A DNA stretch of 64,000 bases, from NCBI GenBank assembly GCA_005281725.1, contig SSBO01000008.1, positions 930,001 to 994,000 of the forward strand. The letters are read 5' to 3'. The notes beneath the pieces are model-generated. The model was given only the letters and a program-made list of their open reading frames with translations. It did not search any database and had not been told where the DNA came from. Shown here in pieces: positions 49,801-58,891 of the stretch (positions are counted from its first letter, which is position 1; each line of letters opens with the position of its first letter). The position numbers and the translations under genes were made by a program. This DNA is from Wuchereria bancrofti (Eukaryota; Nematoda; Chromadorea; Rhabditida; Onchocercidae).

Positions 49801-52367
49801 AATGATTATCTAAGATATTCTTTGAAATTTTGTTGTTGTAATAATGCAAATTTACTTAATATCAATAGTGTTAGTAATAATTGCATGCAACAAATGAGAA
49901 AAAAGTACAGAAATTTAAATGTAAATTTAACTGTGAACTGTAAAGCCAAAAGTCTATGACTGGAAATATTATGATCAAATTAAAGAATAATGTCACACAA
50001 AGAATAATGATAATAACTGTAATTACAATAACTCTGCAATTTCAATGAAAATCTTAAATTACACTAAGTTTCAGCTTCATGGTCGCGGTTATAATCCGGT
50101 TGTAATGACCAAAGATTTAAATATGCTAGAATGGATGAGCGGTAATTGTTATCGTACCTCACATTATCCGTATAGTGAGGAAATGGCTTTTGAAGCTGAT
50201 CGTCGTGGCATTGCTGTTATCACTGAAACACCTGCTGTTGGATTAAGGCAAGTTGAAAACTAATTTCTTTTTTAACTCTCGAAACTTTGAAATGAAATGT
50301 TGAAATCAAAACAAAAACTAAACATCAGATGTGTAATTATATCATAAAATAATGCTAAGTAATTTGATGTTTTTGTATAAATGTATGACCACTTGGTACT
50401 TTCTGATGATCAGTTTTCAATTTCAAGAAGTTAACTTCTTTTAAATAAATAAATTAAGTCTTTTCATTAGAATTTATATAATCTGTTTTTTCGGATTCCT
50501 TTTAAGTAACATAACATTATAATACATTTGTCTGATTTTCATGCAATAATTATTGCATTCCTCTCTTTGTATTTTGTCAAATATCTAAAATTATCTTATG
50601 CATTCATTTTAATTCATTTATTATGTATAAGTGACCATTTCATCATTTCAGTTATTTTACAATACAAAACAAATTATTGCATGCAGAAATAATAAGTGAA
50701 TTGATTGAACGTGATCGAAATCATCCGTCAACAATTATGTGGTCATTAGCCAATGAACCACAGTCAAGTGATCCAACAGCTCGACCATATTTCAGGTTAA
50801 ATTCATCCTCCTGATTATCCTTTAATGCTAATGTAGAGATAAGAGATATGATAAAACAAATTTAAACACAACGCTGTTTTTATCCCATAAAAGATAAGCT
50901 TGAAAAGAATGTAACTATGTTAGGTAGTAGATGCATATGTATGCACTTTACCGCCAAGAAAGTTCTGTTTATGGCAAACCATCGATCAAATTAATTTCAA
51001 CGATTTGCAAAAAAAAAAAAGCTTCGTAAAGTTCAAGCAAATAAGTGGAGGAAAGAAATTTAATTTATAATGAGTCATGAGTTTTAGTGACCTCATCAAT
51101 TTGACACGAACAATTGATCCAACTCGACCTGTCACTGCTGTATTGGCAGCAAGTTTTAGTTCTGATCAAATAGTAAGGCTTTGCTTCAATTCAAAATAAC
51201 GCAATCTCTGAAGGAGTCAAAACTCCGACAACTAATTCCTTAATTGTTATAAGCCATTCTATCTTAAATTACATCACTGAGTTTATTTTTCTTACTATGT
51301 TGAAGTTAGCTTGCAGAAGACGTGTAAGTATGCTAACTGCTTCATATATTTAGGCCTATTCCAGTTAGTATTAAAAACTTTTAATATCATTTTAATTCAA
51401 ACTAATAATTTTCAGGGTGATCTACTTGATATAATTTGCATTAATCGATATTTTGGTTGGTACATTGATACTGGTTATCTGGAAACCATTAATCATAGTT
51501 GGGTATTTGAAGTGAATAATTGGAAGTTAAGGTACAATAAACCAATTATTGTATCGGAATATGGAGCAGAAGCACTACCAGGCTTAAATCAGGTAGCCAA
51601 AAAGTTTGTGTGACTTTTTCAATGAAAAAAAAAAAAAGATTTGTTCAATAAGAAATAAAAGCAAAATGAATGAAACCCTTCTGATTTTAAGATTTTCAGA
51701 AACTGATAACAGTGTGAAATTATCATTGATTCACTGATTCCAATTACTTTATTTCAAATTATTTTTTTAAGGATTTTCATTGAATTATTTTTTTTAAGGA
51801 TCCAAGTCATGTCTTTAGTGAACAATATCAACAGGAGCTATTAAAACAAACACACTATGCATTCGATATATTGCGGAAAACTCATGCAATTACCGGTGAA
51901 ATGATTTGGAATTTAGCCGATTTTATGACAGCTGATGGTTTGATTTCTTTTTTTTTTGTTTAGTAAACAGAAAAATAACATCTGAGTAAAACAGTAAGTA
52001 TGATAAATTATCATCGAAAGAATATTAAGGTAAGCGAGAAAGAAATTCAACTCCTCACATTGTAAAATAATAGAAGAGGAAAATAAGAAATTAAACTAAG
52101 ATTTCAAATTATCGAAGGGAATATTGCACTGATTTAATTTAATCAAAGAAATTTAATTTGACTAATCTCAAACAAAATAGTCAAAATCCATTACGAATTG
52201 CAATTAATTTAAACTCGGGAAGAATAGATCAAGTAAAAGTGCTCATTACAGCTGTGACACGCGTGGTGGGTAATCATAAAGGAGTGTTAACACGTAATCG
52301 ACAACCCAAAATGGCAGCTTATATCCTGAAAAATCGTTATGAGAATTTGGAAAAAATGAAAGATTAA
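46795..52367 (+). CDS. GUSB: Beta-glucuronidase (glycoside hydrolase family 2), 13 exons
   Basis: Hydrolyses terminal beta-D-glucuronides from glycosaminoglycans, normally in the lysosome. Exons: 46795-46854, 47259-47381, 47557-47727, 47949-48148, 48527-48648, 48860-49044, 49459-49602, 50075-50247, 50652-50795, 51088-51172, 51416-51592, 51799-51937, 52252-52367. All phases agree, giving 612 residues (human enzyme 651). Signal peptide at residues 1-16. Sugar-binding domain (about 20-200) with HVGWVWY and FFNYAG. Immunoglobulin-like domain (about 200-310). TIM barrel from about 310 with HEDFELHGRG, YRTSHYPYSEE, acid/base E428 in WSLANEP and nucleophile E517 in SEYGAE. The 89-residue spacing equals human E451 to E540. 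N582-x-K584, the motif that contacts the glucuronate carboxylate, is intact. It should be active. Confidence 0.96.
47259..47381 (+). CDS. GUSB: GUSB exon 2
   Basis: Acceptor ATTCATAG, phase 0 to 0. Encodes RRFYDQLDGLWTFVREERN, matching the first conserved block of GH2 glucuronidases (LDGLW). Confidence 0.93.
47557..47727 (+). CDS. GUSB: GUSB exon 3
   Basis: Acceptor GTTTTCAG, phase 0 to 0, 57 codons. VPAAYNDL and EHVGWVWYQRNF are the MPVPSSFND and VGWVWYER blocks of the sugar-binding jelly roll. Confidence 0.95.
47949..48148 (+). CDS. GUSB: GUSB exon 4
   Basis: Acceptor AAATTCAG, phase 0 in, phase 2 out. Encodes VNDKIVGIHVGGHLPFEIDI then LTVAVNNTM...IPPGE, the central jelly-roll strands. 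NNT is a potential N-glycosylation site. Confidence 0.94.
48527..48648 (+). CDS. GUSB: GUSB exon 5
   Basis: Acceptor ATTTTCAG, phase 2 in, phase 1 out. NFDFFNYAGILRPVYI and TYIDDISI match the end of the sugar-binding domain and the start of the immunoglobulin-like domain. Confidence 0.95.
48860..49044 (+). CDS. GUSB: GUSB exon 6
   Basis: Acceptor AGTTACAG, phase 1 in, phase 0 out. Immunoglobulin-like domain ending in RPWWPRDMGAPVLYNF, the conserved LWWP...PxLY block. Confidence 0.93.
49459..49602 (+). CDS. GUSB: GUSB exon 7
   Basis: Acceptor ATTTCCAG, phase 0 to 0. YRLWFGFRTVSI then FINGKPFYCHGFGMHEDFE: the G-x-RTV block and first barrel strand with the substrate-pocket HED. Confidence 0.95.
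50075..50247 (+). CDS. GUSB: GUSB exon 8, ends at a GC donor
   Basis: Acceptor GTTTCAG, phase 0 in, phase 2 out. Encodes DLNMLEWMSGNCYRTSHYPY and GIAVITETPAVGL of the barrel. The donor is AAG|GCAAGT, a textbook GC-AG border; no GT donor of correct phase lies nearby. Confidence 0.95.
50652..50795 (+). CDS. GUSB: GUSB exon 9: catalytic acid/base
   Basis: Acceptor CATTTCAG, phase 2 to 2. RDRNHPSTIMWSLANEP contains the catalytic acid/base glutamate (E428) of family 2 hydrolases. Confidence 0.96.
51088..51172 (+). CDS. GUSB: GUSB exon 10
   Basis: Acceptor AGTTTTAG, phase 2 in, phase 0 out. TIDPTRPVTAVLAAS corresponds to the barrel strand with the conserved DP(T/S)RPVT. Confidence 0.93.
51416..51592 (+). 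CDS. GUSB: GUSB exon 11: catalytic nucleophile
   Basis: Acceptor AATTTTCAG, phase 0 to 0, 59 codons. DIICINRYFGWYIDTG and KPIIVSEYGAEALPG; the glutamate of SEYG (E517) is the nucleophile. Confidence 0.96.
51799..51937 (+). CDS. GUSB: GUSB exon 12
   Basis: Acceptor TTTTTAAG, phase 0 in, phase 1 out. FSEQYQQELLKQTH and GEMIWNLADFMT match the conserved EEYQ and IWNFADF blocks. Confidence 0.94.
52252..52367 (+). CDS. GUSB: GUSB exon 13, stop
   Basis: Acceptor CATTACAG, phase 1 in. TRVVGNHKGVLTRNRQPKMA matches the end of the barrel; the N-x-K pair selects glucuronate. Ends with TAA. Confidence 0.95.
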
Positions 52368-52836
52368 GAATCTAAGTAAAATTTTGATATTTTCTGAATT
52401 AATGGAACAGGTAATGGTACAATTTTGTAGACAAATGGTACAATGATAGGAATATTATAAATTAAGCATTGATATCGATTACATCTTTCTCCTATATTAA
52501 TTAATTGTTGACAGTACGACAACCGTCCGATCTGTCAAGTAATGTTGAACTTACTTTGCATAAAATACTTCAACACATATCACCACTTAATATTTTCAAT
52601 ATATTTATCATTGTACATTGTTCTTCTAATGTTCCAAAATTTTAATTGGAATTATAAAGCTCAAACATTAAGTTATCTCAAACTTAGATAATTAAACTGA
52701 TGAGTATAACTTATTTCAGCTTCACTGTCTTTAATTATACTTTTTCAAATTATGTAAAAAACTGAATCATACTTCAATTGAGTTAAAAAGCAGCTCATTT
52801 TATGATAGGCAAATTAAGCACTAAAATCAAATTAGC

Positions 52837-52842
52837 AATAAA
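52837..52842 (+). terminator. Possible polyadenylation signal for GUSB
   Basis: AATAAA, about 470 bases past the GUSB stop and the first canonical copy found on this strand. It may be a chance match; a nearer variant signal is possible. Confidence 0.2.
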
Positions 52843-53225
52843 AGAGCAATGATCATGATTCCAAGAGAAAAAGTGAAGAATTGCTTTAAATCATATTTTC
52901 ATTCACTCATATAAATCATTTACTCTTATTTGCATTATTGTAATTGTAGTTCAGAATAATTGTAGTTCAATATGTTCAGTCTTCTTCTGCTTTACAGTAA
53001 AATAAAAAAAGAAAAATGTTGAGTTACAATAGGAAATTTGCTTCTAAAATTAAACTTCTTATTTTCCTTCTTAATTTCTTCTCTGACAATTATTTCTCAA
53101 TGTTCTTTTTTAATTTTCAATGCTTAAGAAGTCAATGATCCCTCTTAGCAGCTTTCATTACAAAAGCAAAGAAATAAAAAAAGCTTTCTATAATTTATCC
53201 TTGAACATTACAAAAAGAGAGGGAG

Positions 53226-53263
<38 letters not shown>
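53226..53263. repeat. GA microsatellite
   Basis: About 18 GA units, nearly uninterrupted. Confidence 0.9.
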
Positions 53264-53266
<3 letters not shown>

Positions 53267-54296
53267 AAGGACAATGCGAAGAAATATTTCTTATCAGATG
53301 GAAATTGTATAATCAAAAATGTATATAAGGGAGAAAAAACGTAATTGCATGCAAATTTGTATGTTAAATATAGCTGGAAATTTCCCAAAACAAAAAGGAA
53401 ATCATTGCTAATTATCACTTCTTATCATATCAAATAATTCCAAAATTAGCTGTTCAGTAATCATTCATTATATGAGAAGAAAAATCAGAATTGATAATCG
53501 CATGAACTGAAATAAATCCAATCAGCTGATTACACTGCCTCCCACAATCTTAATTACACCACTCTCTAATTACTTACTGTACTAATGGACAACAAGGACA
53601 GGGACATAAAATCTAACAAATAAATCTTATTTCATATTTTCATTTCCTAATTACCGATCCCTCTTTTCCCAAAAAAATTCCCAGAGATTCTCTCTAATAA
53701 GGGTAAACAATAAATAGGTTTTACTTTAACTTCAGTTGTTGAAATAATGCGAAAATGTGGAAAGACAAGTAGTTAACTAGCATATTCTTAAACAAACAAA
53801 GTTAAAGTTAGAATTGTAAAATATTACGGATGAAAAAGAAAAGAAAAGAAAAAGATCACTGCTTCCTTTAAATCATTATCATCACCTAACTTTATGATTA
53901 CTTTCATCTTTTTGCTTGTTTATCTTTTTGCTCACCAAATTTTATTTAGTGATAGTTTTGTCTAATTGAAATCTTTCTCGAATGTATTCTAAGCTTCATT
54001 TGATAAAAAAAAAACGAAAACTGAAACCGTTGGATTAGTTCACTGTGATTATTGCATTATCTCTTCCATATCACATACATCTGTCATTATCAGAGAAAAT
54101 ATTTGAAAATCTAAAGACTGTAATAGTTCTAATCTAATCACTTCCATATCTTTGTTTAAATTTAGCTATTTGATCAAATGCAATATTACATTGTTTTTTC
54201 GACATGTGATCACAGCACCACATTCCCATACGGAATTAAATTGCTGATTAGTGGCATTTATCAAATATTACTTTTTAATTTTTATCATTTCTTCAG

Positions 54297-54691
54297 AGAT
54301 AAGAAAGAATCATGAAATACCTGTAATGTTGCTTTTATCAAAAAATATTGTCCTCAAGTGCTGCCAAGGAGGTACAAATCGATGACAACCAACTCAAATG
54401 TAAGAAAATGTTTTCATTTCAGACAATTGCGATGGAAATATTTGCAAAAGGCACAAAAAATGGACAAATGGAAAAGTTTTGGGAAAAGCAAAGATTCGAA
54501 AAAATCCGAAACGACTTTTTGCTACAATTTTCGTTTTAGAAACAAAAAATATCTCAAATGATTCACCAAAAAACTTCCGTTTTGATTTAAAACGATGGAA
54601 TGACGATATTAAGCAAAGCATGAAATACGCTTCTGTCGTAGAGCCGATAAATCCAACCGGAAATGTGGAAATAACTACGAAAGATGGATAA
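54297..54691 (+). CDS. Putative two-exon plus-strand gene fragment, unrecognised
   Basis: Not recognised. Exon 54297-54371 (acceptor TTTCTTCAG) and exon 54423-54691 (acceptor CATTTCAG) join through a 51-base intron with agreeing phase 1, ending at a TAA. The joined protein has LKCCQGDNCDGNICKRHKKW followed by a basic stretch and an acidic-polar tail. From the in-frame ATG at 54326 it would be 104 residues. The DNA is clearly less AT-rich than its surroundings. CCxxDxC resembles the end of Ly6-type domains, but no full domain is visible. Open frames continue to 54948 in another phase, so it may extend, or be a decayed gene. Confidence 0.35.
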
Positions 54692-56084
54692 CAGATGAAT
54701 AAGGATGAACCGGTGATAAGGCAGACGGGTAGTTGAGGGGTAACAAGGAAAGATCGGGTAGGGATGGTAGGAAATTGCGATCAATAATTACAGCATTTAA
54801 AAATTTTATTATTGAAAATGCAGCATGTACTCGTTATAATTTAATTAAATGCAATTATGAAGTTGGAAAAACTGAATCCTTTCAAATAATTCCTAAAATA
54901 TCAAGAATAAAATTTCAGGAAATAAATCCAGTATTGCCCATTATTTAAAACTAAAAAATTTCATTCATTCAATCTCTACAAATATTTGAAATCCGCGATC
55001 AAATCAGTTGTCGCCCTGATTCTTGGCAGTTTAAACAGAATCTAACTTTTGCGTACAAAGTTCCGACCATTTTTTATTAAAAAATCTGTCTTAGTTAAAC
55101 ACTTTGAAATATTTGAAATGAATGGTTAAATTTTATAATTTACAACTATTAAAAGGAATTTTAAAACTGCAAAGTTCGAAGATGAAGTAATTTAAACATA
55201 TATCCGTTGAACAGTATTAAATGACTGACGATATGACACTGATAATATATGAAGCCCAAAATTAATTTAGGTCATAAATCATTTAAATAATAAATCAGTA
55301 ACCAATATTTTCACCGACACAAAATTCTGGCATTCCTGGGAAGTTCAATAGCCATTTGATCAATTTTTTGATATTTTCCCTGTTTGCCTTTTCATACATT
55401 ATTCTTGAAACTGAGTGAATCAAAAATTTTTTGATTTTCGAGTTTACTTGAATTGGATGAAAATGAACAGGAAATGCGACTTAACCACAGGGACATTATT
55501 AATACTAATGAAATAACTGCTCTAACTGTTTACCAACTTAGCTATATTCCAATCTAAAGTTGCTATTCTAATATTTCAGAAGAAAATTTCATTAAAGATT
55601 TAATCAAAAACATCCGGAATAGTTTCAGAAATTTTCGAGAGAATCGATTAGATGGATATTAAATTGTCAATTTGTATGCAAATGAACCCATTAAGAGAGC
55701 ATAGGAGTGACCAGTGGTCAAAAATGAAGCATTGTGATGTCACCTTAACGAGTTCTCCAGGTGTACAGGGAAATTCTCTCTCTCTCTCTCTCAACTCTCA
55801 GAGCTAGCAGTATCTTAGTAAAGAGATATTATACAGTTAACAAAAAAAAAGCAGCAAACTTTTGAAATCTCTGAAAGCACTACCATCCAGCATTTAAGTA
55901 AATGAAAATCTAACTTACCTGCAATTAAGAACTGAATTCGACCTATTTCAAACAAATATATGATTAGTTTATTTGCGCCCTATAAATGCTAAAAGCACTT
56001 TCCCTGCTAATCCATCCATTACAGTCACTCTTCTCCCACAGACAGCAAAGCGGCAGAGGGATGAATTTGCACATACATATTTGA

Positions 56085-56487
56085 GTGGGCGGTATTGTCT
56101 GAGTTATCGAAGATTGCAATTGTTACAGTTTTAGTCATTGTGATAGCTTGTTGCGCAGATTTGTGTGGGCGGTTTTATCACATATTATTAATAATTTGAA
56201 TTGTGGGGGGACGCTTGCGTGTAAAAAAAAGGAAGAGTTACTGTAATGCGACTGGAAAAGAAAAAAAATTCCTCGATATATTTGCACGTATTAGCAGGAC
56301 TGGGCGCTTTTCGACATTCATAGTGGGCGCTTATTGTAATTGCTTTCTTCTACGGCAATAAATCTACGAATTCTCTCCTATTACGATCATTCGATTGTTT
56401 ATTGTCTTTGATCTTCGAGACTGTCTCCATTTCCTCTTTTGACATTGATATCAAAAGTTTTCCACTCAACATGCATTTAACCGCCCA
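56085..56487. promoter_or_regulatory. Cluster of five GGGCG boxes
   Basis: GTGGGCGGT at 56085-56093 and 56165-56173, TGGGCGGT inverted at 56480-56487, and GGGCGCTT at 56302 and 56325. Such boxes are rare in this AT-rich window. The core matches SP/KLF- or EGR-type binding sites; the role is inference. Confidence 0.45.
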
Positions 56488-57645
56488 TTGAAATTGTATA
56501 TGCAAATTTTGTTGGGATGGTTTGTTAATAGAAAGATTGCTGAATATATCGATTAGATCGATGTAAAGCGGAAGTGTCACAGTTTGGCTTGGTTCAGCTT
56601 ACAGACATTGCCTAGTGGTTGCTTTATTGCATTTTAATTATGTTTTTTTGATCAATGTTTTTTTGTTTTTTTTGTTAATAATAAGCTTTAAGATTTTTAT
56701 GTTAAATTTCAAAGAAGCGAACAATTATTACAGTTATCAACTGTTAATTAACTTTTAGTAATTAATCTCACAATGAAATATGGCATTCGGATTTTTCACA
56801 CTTTATTTCGATGCTTACTTTTTCAATTCGAAATTGCCAAAAATTTAACAATTTGAAATTCATTCGTAGTCCAATCTCTCATTTCATTTCTTCCTTCTTT
56901 TGTATTGTTTATTTATTTGTTTGCTACTCTTTTTATGCGTATACTGTGTGTACACTCAATTCTGACTTTTTGTTGTTCATAAAAAGTTAAGTGGAAAAGT
57001 GCGCCTTCGACACAACGCACCGACACAAATGCACAATTGAGCAAAATTACTAAGAATCATCATTTCATGGCTTGAAGGAATCTCAGAAGATAGTATGAAT
57101 ATATGAGATTGGCATGAATTAAGAGAAGTTGAATTGATTGTCTTCAATTCTAAGTCTTCAATAAATATTATAGGAATAGGTCATTCAGGATGACCTCATC
57201 TGGAATAAACAATTTTCGAATAATAGCATAAAGAAATAAACAATGTTTTAAAAATGGGAAAGGAAGAGAAAATGATTTTGATGTGTTATGACATAATATT
57301 TTCTAATTTTTACCATTTACATTTCGAAATATTAGTCGCACTTTCTTTGTTTCTATAGCAAAGATTTGTTGTACTTTTTGAGCTCGACGAATTCTCATTG
57401 TTAAAATATAAATTAAATTGGAATGTCATTTTGCATTTTATATAGTTACGTGGAGTAATCCAGAAGTAACACGTAAATTGCGTGTCAATATATTCTCTAG
57501 AAGATTCCCGAGTTTTTTTCACAAAATTTTATTAATCTTTCTTATATGGGATTTAGTTAAGTGTTGATCTAAAGTGATTCGAAGCGTAAAATGCATTTTT
57601 GGACTTTGGGTAAATTCTTGTTTTAATTTTCTAATGAATAAATAG

Positions 57646-58367
57646 TCACTGATATTTGGACACATCTTGAAGGTTATTCCCGAGAAATGTCATGCTAAGC
57701 TGACTCATTGCCTCCAATATAATGTAAGTAAAGGTGACAGGAATGCTTGGATGGGTAATTCTGAGTTCATGGGTGATTCTGATTTCGAGCAACAAAAGCG
57801 GGTTAGCTCTAGCTACCATTTATATTTCCTAGTCTAAATCTCTTCCTTTCCGTTATTCTTCATTTCATTCCCTCCGTCATCATCCATTTTCTTCCAAATA
57901 ATATTTCACTGTCTTACGACATTTTGCGCCTTATTTTATTGATTTCTTTTCAAATCAATCTTTTCATTCTTCACACTAACAGTGATGGTAGCACTATTTT
58001 TGTTAAACAGCTATGGGAAAGTTACTGATTTATTTGACAGATTGAAAACTTTAAATACAAACTAGGAAATGAGATCAATAAAACTTCATTTCAAATACAA
58101 GATATGGAAAAGGTTGAGGACAATTCAGGTAAGCATTCAGTTCTTCATAATATCTATGAAATAAATGCAACAAATTAAACTTATCAGTGTACTTCTATTC
58201 GTTATATGTAAAAAAGGTTGGAGAATAATCATTTGAAGACGGAGAAGAAGCGTATATTATCATAAGAAAATGACATATAATATTAGTTCCACTGATCCCA
58301 AGTACCACTGAAATAGTACTGATATTCCGCAAAGTATGTTTATTCTATAGGACTAAATAATAGATAA
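57646..58367 (+). CDS. Putative 3' exons of an unrecognised plus-strand gene
   Basis: Not recognised. Three segments agree in phase: 57646-57801 (open frame leading to MGNSEFMGDSDFEQQKR, donor CGG|GTTAGC), 58041-58128 (acceptor TTTGACAG, donor GTAAGC) and 58351-58367 (acceptor TTCTATAG, then stop). AATAAA follows 90 bases later at 58456. The first segment has about 40% GC, against under 30% around it. An upstream exon with phase 0 is needed; a candidate open segment ends at GTTAAG near 57554. It could be the tail of the gene fragment at 54297-54691, but a continuous structure could not be built. Confidence 0.35.
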
Positions 58368-58455
58368 GGAATTTCGAGGTTGAAAGAAGAAAACAAACAA
58401 ACAAACTGTTCGTCAAGCAAAACGACAACTCTGTCGCCATGACCCGTATTTTATA

Positions 58456-58461
58456 AATAAA
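58456..58461 (+). terminator. Candidate polyadenylation signal of the putative plus-strand gene
   Basis: AATAAA 90 bases after the stop at 58367, a good position for a short 3' untranslated region. Its placement supports the putative exons ending there. Confidence 0.3.
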
Positions 58462-58630
58462 ATGCGAGTGAACAAAATGAGCAGTAACCGGAATATGATA
58501 GTAGTATATGAAAACCGGAAATGGAACTGAAAAGCATAAAGGATGATGAGGTGTCATCCTTTTTTCATAAATTTACAAATTTCAAAGATATGATCAGATT
58601 ACACAAAATATTTGTCTGCAAACGATCACA

Positions 58631-58636
58631 TTTATT
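58631..58636 (-). terminator. Candidate polyadenylation signal of the minus-strand gene
   Basis: TTTATT on the plus strand reads AATAAA on the minus strand, about 245 bases past the stop. It may be a chance match in AT-rich DNA. Confidence 0.3.
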
Positions 58637-58880
58637 AAATGCAACTGAAAGATAACCGAAGTAATTAAATAAATGACTGATAGAAAAAGAAAAGAAAAAA
58701 ATTAGAAATTTAACTAGTTGAACTTATTAACATTTCAAACAGGATTGATGTGCGATAAATATTAACACAGGAAAACAGGATTCGCTTCTTAACGGAGAAA
58801 ATCGCAAATCTAAATGTAGGGAAAAGCTAATGGTTCATGAATAGACTTGCTTAGACAGCTTACATCATCATTACAATGGA

Positions 58881-58891
58881 CCTGAAAATGA
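58881..58891 (-). CDS. Unknown minus-strand gene, terminal micro-exon
   Basis: Acceptor ATTTTCAG followed by 11 bases that complete CPL and a TAA stop in the required phase. The alternative is the unspliced stop at 59089; transcript data would decide. Confidence 0.5.

Larger units (their letters stand above)
52368..58880. other. Region between the convergent GUSB and minus-strand genes
   Basis: Apart from the two putative plus-strand exon groups, this holds a GA run (53226-53263), a CT run (55778-55794), a POU-type octamer ATGCAAAT near 55677 and five GGGCG boxes (56085-56487). No recognisable protein domain was found. An 18-base imperfect tandem repeat lies at 57751-57786. Confidence 0.5.

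Noticed and set aside
56350..56580. 76-codon minus-strand frame between GUSB and the minus-strand gene
   Set aside because: No ATG at its start, no splice support and no recognised domain; such lengths occur by chance here.
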